A stretch of 64,000 nucleotides of DNA from Flavobacterium gyeonganense (GCF_029625295.1 NZ_CP121112.1:310001-374000); one strand, 5' to 3'. Shown: positions 53,020-63,828, numbered from the stretch's first letter. The notes: generated by a model not told the origin, from the letters alone. Program-made: numbers and translations.

Positions 53020-56000
53020 ATGAAAAAAAATATCAACATCCTTTTATGGATTAGCATTTTATTGATTTCAGTCGGAATTAATGCCCAAAATACACAAGCA
53101 ACAATCAACTCTACACTAAACGGGACTGTTATTGATCAGGTCACCAATCAGCCCATTCCGGGAGTTAATATTCAAATTAAAGGTACTACTCACACTGCGG
53201 TAACCGATTTAGACGGAAAGTTTTATTTCCAGACAGGTCAGAAATTCCCATACATACTGATCGTAAGTTATATTGGTTATGTTACTGCAGAACACACTGC
53301 AAATACCGATTTTGTTCAGATTTCATTAAAAGAAGACCGCAAGGAACTTGACGAACTGGTAATTATCGGATACGGAAGTACGACCAAAAAAGATTATACA
53401 GGTGCTGCCGAAACCGTTTCTTCCACAGCATTAAAAGGAACGCAAAGAACGCTTGAGAGTTCGCTTCAGGGATCTGTGGCGGGTGTAAATGTTACACAAA
53501 CTTCAGGTCAGCCGGGTGCCAGTTTGAGTATCCGAATTCGTGGAGGAAGTTCAATACAGGGAGGAAATGAGCCTCTTTATGTAGTGGACGGTTTTCCGCT
53601 TTACAATTCCGATTTTACAGCCGGAGTTCTAAGCGGTACGCCAACCAATCCTTTATCATCGATAAATCCAGCGGATATTGAATCGATCACGGTTTTAAAA
53701 GATGCATCTTCTACAGCTATCTACGGATCCAGAGGTGCTAATGGTGTTGTTATTATTACTACCAAAAAAGGTTCTTCCAATGCCATGACTGTAAATTATG
53801 ATTTTACAATTGGACAGCAGGGAGTTCGCAACAAAGTAGACGTTTTAGATGCAAAAGGTTTCGCCAAACTTAGAAATGCCGCACTATATGATACAAATCC
53901 TGCTTTAGGTCCCAACCAATATTTAACCGATGCTCAAATCGCCGCATTAGGCAAAGGTGTTGACTGGCAGGAAGAAGCTTTTCAAAAAGGAATTGTACAG
54001 AATCATCAGTTAAGTGTTTCAGGCGGTAATAACCAAACAAAATATGCTGTTTCAGGAAACTATTACAATCAGGAGGGAATTATAAAAAATACCGGTTTTG
54101 AAAGGCTGAGCGGAAGAGTCAATTTGACTTCCAAAATAAGCAGTAAAGCAAGATTTGGTTTGAATCTTACTATTGCAGAAACAAAATCAAAAGTTGCTCC
54201 GGCAGGTTTGATCACTTCTTTACTAAGCATGCCTCCTACTGCCACAATTTACGAACCGGACGGAAGCTACACTTTGCGTAATCCGTTTGAAAACATCTTT
54301 GCAAATCCAATTGCAACCTTAAACGAACGTAAAAATGAAGCAATTACAGATCGTATCCTCGGGACTATTTATGGTGAATATGACATTTTTGAAGAACTTG
54401 GTTTTCAAAGTATCTTTTGGAACCGACCTTATTTTCAACAAAGAGAAAAGTTACCTTCCATCCTCTATTTATGAAGGTTTGATTACTAATGGAGAAGGAA
54501 AAATCGGTACAGCAGATTCTAAAACATGGTTAAACGAAAACACTCTGACCTACTCTAAAGTTTTTGCAGAAAAACACAGTCTGAATGTTCTGGCCGGTTA
54601 TACACAGCAAAATTCGGTAAGGGAATTTGTGACGGCAGGATCACAGCAGTTTGTAAATGATGTAACCTATTATTACAGTCTTCAAAGTGGAAATGTGGCG
54701 CTAATGCCTACTTCTGGAGAAAGTACCTGGGCACTTAACTCCTACTTATCAAGAGTAAACTACAATTATAATTCAAAATATTTCCTGACGGCAAGTTTAA
54801 GAGCCGATGGTTCTTCAAGGTTTGGAAAAAACAATAAATGGGGTTACTTTCCTTCATTTGCTGCAGCATGGCAGATTAGTAATGAAGACTTTTTTACACC
54901 TGTAAAAGACGTTATCAACAGCTTAAAAATAAGAACGAGTTACGGTGCTACAGGAAATCAGGAAATTGGGGAATACCAGTCACTTTCGACATTAAGCAGT
55001 GTAAAATACCTGTTTGGAGACCAGATTTACACCGGCTTTACGCCAACAAGAATCTCAAATGATGATTTGGGATGGGAGTTGACCAACCAGTTTGATGCAG
55101 GTGTTGACATAGGTTTTTTTGATGATAAATTAAACCTGACTGTTGATGTTTACCGCAAAACCACGAAAGATTTACTATTGGCTGTTCAGATTCCGTACAC
55201 CACCGGATTTACGTCTTCTTTACAAAACTTTGGTACGGTACAAAATCAGGGAATTGAGTTAGGAATCAATACAGCTCTTGGAAATACAGCATTTTCATGG
55301 ACTTCGAATTTTAATATTTCATTCAACAGCAATAAAATTATAGCTTTAGGAAATGATGCCGAATTCTATACTTTCGGAAATTATATCCTGAAAAAAGGAG
55401 AATCATTAGGTACTTTTTATGGCGCTGTAACCGATGGAATATTGCAGCCTGCAGATATTGCCACAAAAGGAGTTTTTACAGGAAATGCAACGCCTAAGGC
55501 AGGTGACCGTTTGTACAAAGATATTAATGGTGATGGTGCTTTTACGACAGCTGCAGACAGAACCAGCATTGGTGATGCACAACCTGATTTTATCTTTGGT
55601 TTTACTAATACTTTCAAGTACAGAGGTTTTGAATTATCAACTTTGATCAACGGATCTGTGGGAAATAAAATTCTAAACGGAAATGCTCAGGCTCTTGAAT
55701 TGTACAACGGACAACAAAATGCTTCAACAAGTGCTTTAGATGCCTGGACGCCAACAAATCCAAGTACAACAACACCTCGTGCTAAACTGGATCCTGCTCC
55801 CGTTTTCTCAAACCGCTTTGTGGAAGATGGTTCTTTTGTGAGAATCAAAAACATCACATTCAGCTATAATTTACCTAAAAAGGCAGCAGAAAAACTGCTT
55901 CTGACTTCTGTGAAATTCAGAGTCGTGGGAGAAAATCTTTTCACATTTACCAAATACACAGGATTTGATCCTGAGGTAACTAATGGAACTACCATTTCTC

Positions 56001-56068
56001 CAGGAACAGATACTGGAATTTATCCCGCATCCAAAACAATTTCGGGAGGTTTAACTGTAACATTTTAA
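53020..56068 (+). pseudogene. Second SusC/RagA TonB-dependent transporter, one 1-base insertion
   Basis: Start ATG at 53020 (KKNINILLWISILLISVGINAQ signal peptide), very similar to the first SusC through carboxypeptidase-like, TonB-box and plug regions (ELDELVIIGYG, VRIRGG-like SIRIRGGSSIQGG, AIYGSRGANGVVIITTKKG). The frame breaks in the barrel near residue 460. Removing one T from the T4 run at 54402-54405 gives ELGFKVSFGTDLIF and continues to the normal C-terminus at 56068, total 1015 residues. Sequence error is the likely cause. Partner SusD starts 12 bases downstream. Confidence 0.88.
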
Positions 56069-56080
56069 AAAAACACAATC

Positions 56081-57538
56081 ATGAAAAAGACAATCCTATA
56101 TAGTTTATCACTTCTTTTTATCATAAGTGCTTGTAATCCTTTGGATGAAAATCCGAAAGCTTTTATAGGCTCAGGCAATTTTTATAATACAACAGAAGAT
56201 GCTGATGCGGCCGTACTATCCATTTACAACGCAATCAACAGCAGTACACACACACTTTACAATCGTCTGATTCAAATTTCGACTGAAATGGCAACAGATG
56301 ATTATGAAGCGGGTCCAAGAGCCAGAAATGCGCATGTTAGAGCTTTATCAAACTTGACGCATGATGCTTCAAATGACCGTATGTTAGAGATTTGGCGCCA
56401 AAGTTATGACGGAATCAACAGGGCAAATGTGGCCATTGATAATATTGCTAAAAATCCGAATTTAAATTCGCAAAAGGATAAGGATTTAATTAATGAAGCT
56501 AAATTTTTGAGAGCGGTTTTGTATTTCAATATTGTGAGATGGTTTGGAGATGTACCTTTGGTCTTACACGAAACTACTTCACTTACTCCGGAAGCAATAA
56601 ACCCTTCTAATACTCCGGAAGCTGATGTCTATGCACAGATTGAAGCCGATTTGCTAGATGCTGAAGCCTTGCCGGAAATACAGCCAATTAAAGGAAGAAT
56701 CACTTCAGGAGCTGCAAAAAGTTTATTGTCTAAAGTATATCTGACCCAGAAAAAATGGCAAAAAGCAGCTGATAAAAGCAAAGAAGTGATTGATAGCAAG
56801 ATTTATGATTTATTTGAAAATTTTGCTGATGTATTTAATGTGGCCACCAAAAACGGCAAAGAGCATATTTTCTCAGCACAGTTTAAAGGGCTTACCAACT
56901 GGAACGGAAATATGCTTGCTTCTACGGCTGCACCAACTTCGGTTCCCGGAATTGCAGGAGATCAGGCGGATGCTTTACATACTGCCGGAGGTTTATTTGA
57001 GGCTTTTGCCGAAACCGATAAGCGTAAATACATCACTTTTGCAGTAGAATTTGTCAGTCCTACAGATGGAAAAACGTACAAAGTGAGTCCGCATTTCAAT
57101 AAATATTTTGATCCGGCAACTCCGGCATCACCGGGACAGTCTTCGAAAAATACACCCATTATCCGATTTGCAGAAATATTATTAATCAATTCAGAAGCCC
57201 TAAATGAACTTAACGGACCAACAACAGAAGCCTTTGCAGGAATCGACCGTGTGAGGGAAAGAGCCGGAGTTGATTTGCTGTCGGTAACTTCTCCGTCCAT
57301 TAGTCAGGATGATTTTAGGGAAGCCGTTTTTGAAGAAAGAAGAAAAGAACTGGTGTACGAATACCAACGTTGGTTTGACCTGGCGAGAAGAGGCCCTGAC
57401 TATTTTGTTGCCAAATTAAAAGCAGCGGGTAAAACGAATGCACAGCCAAAACATGTCCATTTTCCAATTCCCCAGAGAGAACTGGATTTGAATAAAAATT
57501 TGAAACAGGTTCCGGCATGGAGAGATAAAGTGAATTGA
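56081..57538 (+). CDS. SusD/RagB-family substrate-binding lipoprotein
   Basis: 485 residues, lipobox FIISAC (Cys17). DADAAVLSIYNAIN, INEAKFLRAVLYFNIVRWFGDVPLVLHE, RITSGAAKSLLSKVYL, EERRKELVYEYQRWFDLARRG and FPIPQRELD are family motifs, closely parallel to the first SusD. It pairs with the second SusC in binding and import at the outer membrane. Confidence 0.94.
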   Translation: MKKTILYSLSLLFIISACNPLDENPKAFIGSGNFYNTTEDADAAVLSIYNAINSSTHTLYNRLIQISTEMATDDYEAGPRARNAHVRALSNLTHDASNDRMLEIWRQSYDGINRANVAIDNIAKNPNLNSQKDKDLINEAKFLRAVLYFNIVRWFGDVPLVLHETTSLTPEAINPSNTPEADVYAQIEADLLDAEALPEIQPIKGRITSGAAKSLLSKVYLTQKKWQKAADKSKEVIDSKIYDLFENFADVFNVATKNGKEHIFSAQFKGLTNWNGNMLASTAAPTSVPGIAGDQADALHTAGGLFEAFAETDKRKYITFAVEFVSPTDGKTYKVSPHFNKYFDPATPASPGQSSKNTPIIRFAEILLINSEALNELNGPTTEAFAGIDRVRERAGVDLLSVTSPSISQDDFREAVFEERRKELVYEYQRWFDLARRGPDYFVAKLKAAGKTNAQPKHVHFPIPQRELDLNKNLKQVPAWRDKVN

Positions 57539-57586
57539 TCACAAAAGACTATACAAACAAAAAGATTAATATAAAATTACAATAAG

Positions 57587-59242
57587 ATGAATCAAAAAAG
57601 AATTACAACTTTACTTTCGGCCCTGCTGATCGGGGCATTGGGATCTTATCAACTGAGTGCACAAACCAATTTGTCAAAACCAAACGTGATCCTGATTATG
57701 GTCGATGACATGGGCTATTCCGACTTAGGAAATTATGGTTCCGAAATTAATACGCCAAACCTCGACAGATTAGCGAAAGAAGGTACACGTTTGCGCGAGT
57801 TTTACAACAACTCCATCTGTGCGCCAACAAGAGCTTCTTTATTAACAGGACAATACCAGCACAAAGCAGGTGTTGGTTATTTTGATGTAAACTTAGGATT
57901 ACCAGCTTATCAGGGGTATCTTAACAAAGAATCTTTGACATTAGGAGAAGTTTTCCGTTCCGGCGGATATAGCACTTTAATGTCCGGAAAATGGCATGTA
58001 GGTTCTGAAGATAAAGCACAATGGCCGAACCAAAGAGGTTTTGATAAGTTTTACGGAATCTTAAAAGGTGCTGCCAATTATTTTAATACAGACGGATTGC
58101 CTTTTGGAAAATCCCCTTATCCTGTAGCTTTGATTCGTAATAATGAAGAACTGCATCCAAAAGCAGATTCCTATTATTTTACAGATGAAATAGGGAACAA
58201 TGCCGTACAATTTTTGGATGAACAGAACAAAGAAAACAAACCGTTCTTTTTATATTTAGCTTTTACAGCACCGCACTGGCCATTACAGGCAAAACCTGTT
58301 GACATTGCCAAATACCGTGGGAAATTTGACGAAGGCTGGGATGTTCTAAGAGAAAAAAGAATCAAAAAACTGAAAGAAAACGGGATTTTATTATCAGACC
58401 AAACCATCGCTCCAAGAGATCCTGAAGTACCAGAATGGAACAAATTAACCTACGACGAAAAACAATTCTGGAAAGCAAAAATGGAAGTTTACGCTGCAAT
58501 GGTGGACAACATGGACCAGAATGTCGGGAAAGTTCTGGATAAGTTAAAAGCCCTGAAAAAAGACAAAAATACACTGATTATTTTCATCTCTGATAATGGT
58601 GCACAAGGCGGATTCAATACTTATAATCCGTTAAGAAGAGGACTTGTAAAAAATGACGGACCAATTGGAACTTCAGGCTCTTTCGATTATCAGGAACAAA
58701 ACTGGGCTTATTTGTCGAATACACCATTACAGGATTATAAAAACAATATGCACGAAGGTGGTTTCAGTTCGCCTTTCATTGCGTGGTATCCATCCAAAAT
58801 TAAAGCAGGGAGAATTGATAAAGGAACCGGGCATTTGATAGACCTTGCTCCTACTTTTTATGAATTAGCCGGAATTCAGTATCCAAAAGAGCTAAATGGC
58901 GTAAATTCAAATCCGCTTCCCGGAAAAAGTTTACTGCCAGTTTTAATTGATGGTGCATCTGAGGTAAACCGCGGTGCTCCGATATTCTGGGAGAGAGCCG
59001 GAAACAGAGCTGTAAGAGATGGAAAATGGAAACTGGTTTCTATATACCCTTCTTACCAATGGGAACTTTACAATCTGGAAAATGACAGAGGTGAAACTAA
59101 AGATGTAGCGCAGCAAAATCCTGGAATTGTAAATGAGCTTTCGGCAAAATATTTTGACTGGGCAGACAAAACCGGCGTGGTGGAATACAGCAAATTCAAA
59201 CAAAAAAATGAACTTATTCCAGGTGCAGCGGCTAAAAAGTAA
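57587..59242 (+). CDS. Sulfatase 3 (formylglycine-type, secreted)
   Basis: 551 residues, signal peptide to about residue 25 (LSAQ). KPNVILIMVDDMGYSDLGNYG, signature CAPTRASLLTG (formylglycine Cys78), SGKWHVG, FLYLAFTAPHWPLQ and FISDNGAQGG are all intact. It closely resembles sulfatase 1 over its length, supporting the frame corrections made there. It is the last gene of the second SusCD operon, followed by a strong terminator. Confidence 0.95.
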   Translation: MNQKRITTLLSALLIGALGSYQLSAQTNLSKPNVILIMVDDMGYSDLGNYGSEINTPNLDRLAKEGTRLREFYNNSICAPTRASLLTGQYQHKAGVGYFDVNLGLPAYQGYLNKESLTLGEVFRSGGYSTLMSGKWHVGSEDKAQWPNQRGFDKFYGILKGAANYFNTDGLPFGKSPYPVALIRNNEELHPKADSYYFTDEIGNNAVQFLDEQNKENKPFFLYLAFTAPHWPLQAKPVDIAKYRGKFDEGWDVLREKRIKKLKENGILLSDQTIAPRDPEVPEWNKLTYDEKQFWKAKMEVYAAMVDNMDQNVGKVLDKLKALKKDKNTLIIFISDNGAQGGFNTYNPLRRGLVKNDGPIGTSGSFDYQEQNWAYLSNTPLQDYKNNMHEGGFSSPFIAWYPSKIKAGRIDKGTGHLIDLAPTFYELAGIQYPKELNGVNSNPLPGKSLLPVLIDGASEVNRGAPIFWERAGNRAVRDGKWKLVSIYPSYQWELYNLENDRGETKDVAQQNPGIVNELSAKYFDWADKTGVVEYSKFKQKNELIPGAAAKK

Positions 59243-59275
59243 TTGCTTTTTTTGATATTTTAAGCAATTATAAAC

Positions 59276-59309
59276 AAAAGGCGATTGTTGATCCAATCGC
59301 CTTTTTTTG
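59276..59309 (+). terminator. Intrinsic terminator after sulfatase 3 (bidirectional)
   Basis: Stem AAAAGGCGATTG / CAATCGCCTTTT with a 6-base loop, followed by more T. It lies between the convergent sulfatase 3 and otsAB genes. Confidence 0.88.
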
Positions 59310-59360
59310 TATGTGTAAATACTGGTTTCCGCTTTTCTTCAAATCTTAAAAAATGGGACC

Positions 59361-61568
59361 TTATTTTATTTGCTGTAAAATCTGTCGAACCTCTGAGATA
59401 TCATTGACAAAATATCGCGCCGCTGTTTTTGCATTTCCTACTTTAATGGTATAAGCACTATCCATTAATTCCTGAAACATGAATTCGTCAGTCCAGTCAT
59501 CTCCAATGGCTAAAATAAAATCATAATTGCCCTCAGTTACCAGTCTTCCTGCTGCACGTCCTTTATTTACATTACTGCTCTTCACTTCAAGCACTTTATT
59601 CCCTTCAAGCACTGAAAGTGAATTATTAGCCAAAAGGCTTGTCAGGACATGTTTGAGTTCCATGGTTCTCAAATTCGCAAGGTCTGCATCAGCTCTTCTG
59701 TAATGCCAGGCTAGAGAATAGTTTTTTTCTTCAATAAAAGTACCTGGAGTACTATCTGTAAAACTTTCAATAATAGGCCGGATATTTTCTTTCCATTCTG
59801 TTTTAATATGTTCCAGGCTTATCCATTCTTTTTCTTTTTTTCTAAGCCATACTCCATGATCCGTTATTAAAGTATAGTTTTTATGTCCAAACCAGCTTTC
59901 GAGTGTTTTACGGTCACGTCCGCTGATTATGGCAATTTCTGTATTTTCATCTGCTGCAATATTGTCCAGAAGGGCATATAATTCATCATCCGGACTTGCC
60001 TCTCCGGGTATATTCTTAAATCCTACCAAAGTTCCGTCATAATCCAGTAAAAGCAATCTTTTGCCGGAATTCTTATAATCCAGTGAAATATCATGAAGTA
60101 TTTCAGGATTCATTTTTTTTGTAATGGTGACGGGGGTTGAAGTTTTAGTCATTTCAAGAGCATTCAGAAATGAGTCTGCCCATTTTTCGACATTATATCG
60201 GGATACTCTTTTTTGGAGGGAATCCAGTCTCGATTTTTGTTCGGCTTCAGGCATTTCCAGGGCATATTTTAGCGTATCCGCAATCTGCTCAAAATTATTA
60301 GGATTTACTAAAAGTGCCTCATACATTTCTTTAGCAGCACCAGCCATTTCGCTTAAAACAAGTACGCCTTTTCCTTGTGTTTTTGTTGCTACATATTCTT
60401 TGGCTACAAGATTCATTCCGTCCCTTGTTGGCGTAATAAGCGCTACATCAGCGGCAACATATAAATCAATGAGATCATCAAAGGGCATTGACCTGTAAAA
60501 ATACCAGATAGGTGTCCAGTTTACCGTTGCCAGCTGTCCGTTTATCCTGCCTACTAATTCGTCTGTCTCCCGCTTTAAACGCTGGTATTGCGGAACATTC
60601 TCTCTTGAGGGTACTGAAAGCATCACGAGACGTACTTTTCCCTGGTATTCAGGATATTTGTTAAGAAAGTACTCAAATGATTTTATTCTGTTTGGAATTC
60701 CCTTTGTATAATCCATTCTGTCGATTGACAAAATAAGCTTACTTTCAGAGAAAGACATATTATGCAGTTCGAGACTATGCATCAGTTCTGACTTATTGGC
60801 ATCCGGACGCGCAGCATGTTCAAGAGCCGAATTAAAATACTTGTCATAATCAATTCCCATAGGAAAAGAATCTACTTTTACAATTCTGCCCTTGTAAAAT
60901 ATTTCATTAAATCGAATTTCAAGTCCGGCAATCCTGGACGCAGAACTGATAAAATGCCTTACATAATCATAGGTATGAAAGCCAATAAGATCAGCACCAA
61001 GCATACCATATAACAATTCATCACGCCACGGACAAGTCCTGAAAAGCTCGAATGACGGATACGGAATATGAAGAAAAAATCCAATGGTAAGGTTTGGCAT
61101 TTTCTGCCTTAATAATTCAGGGAGCAATAATAGCTGATAATCATGAATCCATACAGTATCTCCCTCATTTACATTTTGGAGGATAACATCAGCAAACTTC
61201 TGATTCACCTGCTTATAAGATTCCCAATGTATAATTTCAAATTCTGTATAGGCCTGAAAATAATGAAAAAGAGGCCACAGCGCAGTATTGCTAAATCCAT
61301 AATAATAGTTCTCAATATCGTACACTGTCAGGGGAACACTGATGCATTTTTCTTTTGCCAGTGCAATTTCAACTTCATTTTTTCTTTCTGGTTCAATTTG
61401 TTCGTCTGTAAGTCCAGACCAGCCTATCCAGATTCCGTTTCCTTCAGAGTGAACTGATTTCATTCCGGTCGCAAGTCCCCCAACACTTGATTTTACTACT
61501 AGCTTTTGGTCATCAAATTTAAGGTCAACAGGAAGGCGATTGGAAACTATAATTGTTTTATTCATCAA
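59361..61568 (-). CDS. Bifunctional trehalose-6-phosphate synthase/phosphatase
   Basis: 735 residues. N-terminal GT20 synthase (OtsA) ~1-470: IIVSNRLPVDL, VWIHDYQLLLLPELLRQ, GFFLHIPYPSFELFR, SIDRMDYTKGIPNRI and TPTRDGMNLVAKEYVA. C-terminal HAD-type phosphatase (OtsB) ~495-735: LLLLDYDGTLVGF, IISGRDRKTLESWFG and ILAIGDDWTDEFMF. It makes trehalose from UDP-glucose and glucose-6-P in one chain. It is divergent from a GH15 gene 78 bases away, a common pairing in Bacteroidota. Confidence 0.95.
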   Translation of the reverse strand: MMNKTIIVSNRLPVDLKFDDQKLVVKSSVGGLATGMKSVHSEGNGIWIGWSGLTDEQIEPERKNEVEIALAKEKCISVPLTVYDIENYYYGFSNTALWPLFHYFQAYTEFEIIHWESYKQVNQKFADVILQNVNEGDTVWIHDYQLLLLPELLRQKMPNLTIGFFLHIPYPSFELFRTCPWRDELLYGMLGADLIGFHTYDYVRHFISSASRIAGLEIRFNEIFYKGRIVKVDSFPMGIDYDKYFNSALEHAARPDANKSELMHSLELHNMSFSESKLILSIDRMDYTKGIPNRIKSFEYFLNKYPEYQGKVRLVMLSVPSRENVPQYQRLKRETDELVGRINGQLATVNWTPIWYFYRSMPFDDLIDLYVAADVALITPTRDGMNLVAKEYVATKTQGKGVLVLSEMAGAAKEMYEALLVNPNNFEQIADTLKYALEMPEAEQKSRLDSLQKRVSRYNVEKWADSFLNALEMTKTSTPVTITKKMNPEILHDISLDYKNSGKRLLLLDYDGTLVGFKNIPGEASPDDELYALLDNIAADENTEIAIISGRDRKTLESWFGHKNYTLITDHGVWLRKKEKEWISLEHIKTEWKENIRPIIESFTDSTPGTFIEEKNYSLAWHYRRADADLANLRTMELKHVLTSLLANNSLSVLEGNKVLEVKSSNVNKGRAAGRLVTEGNYDFILAIGDDWTDEFMFQELMDSAYTIKVGNAKTAARYFVNDISEVRQILQQIK

Positions 61569-61646
61569 AAAATGGTTTGGATTAATAACATCGTTTTAGT
61601 AAATTTAAATAATTAATACCCTTTTACCTAACTAAAAGATGACTTT

Positions 61647-63445
61647 ATGAAGAATTTAAACTATGGTATAATTGGTAATTGTCGAAGTGCAGCATTGGTT
61701 TCGGATAAAGGAGCTATCGAATGGTGCTGCCTTCCGGAATTTGATTCTGCATCGGTATTTGCAAAAATATTAGATCAGGAAATTGGCGGAAGTTTTGAAA
61801 TACAGGTGACTGAAGATTATACAATTACCCAAAAATATATACCAAACACAAGTATAGTAGTAACTACCTTTTCTAATGGTACAGATGCTTTTGAAATTAA
61901 CGATTTCATGCCGCGATACCGAAAAGAAAAAGGAGGGTATATGGCGCCTCCGGAAATTATCCGGTATTTTAAAAAGCTATCAGGAAATCCTTCGTTCAGG
62001 ATAATTTATGATCCTCGTCTGGATTACGCATCAGGTGTAACAAGCAGTTATGTTAAAGAAAATCATATTGTCAGCCTTACCGGTACAATAAAATTCGATT
62101 CCCTTTTCCTTTACAGCAATTTAGATTTGGAAAGTATCGCTAATGGAAACGAAATCACGCTTAAGGGAGACGGTTATTTGCTAATGGCTTATAATGAGAA
62201 AATTTTTATTCCAACGCTCACAAAAATAAACCTTGAGTTTGAACGAACCAAAACATATTGGCTTAGCTGGAGTGATAAAACAACAGAATATAAAAAGTAC
62301 AATGAGCAGATTGCGCGCAGTGCCATTACGCTTAAATTACTTAGTTACGAAAAAACTGGCGCTGTTTTGGCGGCAGCCACAACTTCCTTCCCGAAACTAT
62401 TGGCGAAGTGCGAAACTGGGATTACAGATTCTGCTGGATTAGGGATGCTTCTATGGTAGTAAAGGTCATTTCTGAACTTGGGCATAAGAAACTTGCTAAA
62501 GATTACCTGCAGTTCATCATTGATTTAGTTCCTAATAAAGATGAGAAACTGCAAATCATGTATGGTATCAATAAAGAAAAAAAACTAACAGAAGAAACTC
62601 TCGACCATCTAAATGGCTACATGGGCAGCAAACCTGTAAGAATTGGTAATGCAGCCTATTCACAGCGCCAGAACGACATCTATGGCATTCTTATGGATGT
62701 AATTCACCAACAGCTTATTACGTTTAGTAATGATACTGAAAATGGCGAAGAACTCTGGAATATTACCAAAGGTATTGTCTGGGTAGTCGACAAACACTGG
62801 CAGGAACCTGATAAAGGAATCTGGGAGTTCAGGACAGAAGAAAGGCATTTTACTTTTTCTAAAATACTATGTTGGACAGCCATAGACAGAGCCATCAAAG
62901 TTGCCAGGATATTGGGCAAAAAACACAAAGCAGAAAAGTGGGAACCATTGGCTGCTACTATAAAAAATGACATTATGGAAAATGCCTGGAATGAATCCGT
63001 TCAGGCTTTTACACAGTCTTATGGTTCTAACGATCTTGACACTTCAGTACTCTTAATGGAAAGTTACGGGTTTATTGAAGCGATGGATCCCAAATATGTA
63101 GCAACAGTTAAAGCAATTGAGCGTGACCTGAGCAATGACGGACTTTTATACCGTTATAAAAACAAGGACGATTTTGGTCTTCCCTCCTCTTCTTTTACAA
63201 TTTGTACTTTTTGGTTCATTAACAGCCTGTACAAAATAGGAGAAGAAAAAAAAGCGGAAAAACTTTTTGAACAGTTACTTTCTTACAGTAACCATTTAGG
63301 ATTATTTAGTGAAGATATCGATTTTGAAACTAAACGTCTTTTAGGGAATTTCCCTCAGGCATATTCTCATTTAGCCCTTATTGAAACAGCTATAAATCTT
63401 TCCAGAATTACTAATGAAGAGGTTGTACTCGATGCAATCCGTTAA
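61647..63445 (+). pseudogene. GH15 glucoamylase/trehalase-like enzyme, one 1-base deletion
   Basis: N-terminal part (61647 on): YGIIGNCRSAALVSDKGAIEWCCLPEFDSASVFAKIL, the GH15 start. The frame ends at 62459. Restoring one C near 62386 gives [26 protein letters not shown] and joins the second open segment (to 63445), with FGLPSSSFTICTFWFI and LGLFSEDID at the C-terminus. The corrected length is 599 residues, normal for bacterial GH15. It is cytoplasmic (no signal). GH15 members of this type hydrolyse alpha-glucosides or trehalose; next to OtsAB, trehalose or glycogen turnover is likely. Confidence 0.87.
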
Positions 63446-63523
63446 ATATTTAGTTTTAATAAAAAGACGTGTCACTTGAAGCTCATAACTTCGAAATGGC
63501 TAAAGAAAAACTAAGGATTTTTT

Positions 63524-63572
63524 AAGACAGGAAATAAGTGAATTTTTCGCACTTATTTTCCTGTCTTTTTTT
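63524..63572 (+). terminator. Intrinsic terminator after the GH15 gene
   Basis: Stem AAGACAGGAAATAAGTG / CACTTATTTTCCTGTCTT with one bulge, followed by seven T. Confidence 0.9.
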
Positions 63573-63666
63573 ATTTCAAAATGCACACAAAAAACACTAA
63601 AAAACAGAACATTAAATTCATAAACACTTCTCTTTTTATTCTTATTTGAAGAAATTTTAAAAAATA

Positions 63667-63697
63667 TTTGGTTTTTAAAATTTTAAATTTAACTTTG
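63667..63697 (+). promoter_or_regulatory. Promoter of Cys leader copy 3
   Basis: TTTG (63667-63670), 19 bases, TAACTTTG (63690-63697), then TCTATAGAATTAGTAGAG. The spacer sequence differs from copies 1 and 2, while both boxes and the spacing are kept. Confidence 0.8.
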
Positions 63698-63741
63698 TCT
63701 ATAGAATTAGTAGAGTTTATAAAATATCAAAAAACTATATT

Positions 63742-63828
63742 TTGAAAACAACGACAAACACATTACATTTTACTCTTGGTAAAAAATATACTTACAACAC
63801 ATTTTGTTATATGTGCTTCTGTTGTTAA
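63742..63828 (+). CDS. Cysteine-rich leader peptide, copy 3 (28 aa, TTG start)
   Basis: TTG-AAA-ACA start; the peptide begins MKTTTN and ends YNTFCYMCFCC before TAA, with four Cys in the last seven residues. Same start context, length and ending as copies 1 and 2. The downstream region is cut at 64000; CAGCTGC at 63988, seen within the second tiny ORF of copies 1 and 2, is present, but no matching ATG is. A third SusC gene would be expected beyond the window. Confidence 0.7.
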   Translation: MKTTTNTLHFTLGKKYTYNTFCYMCFCC

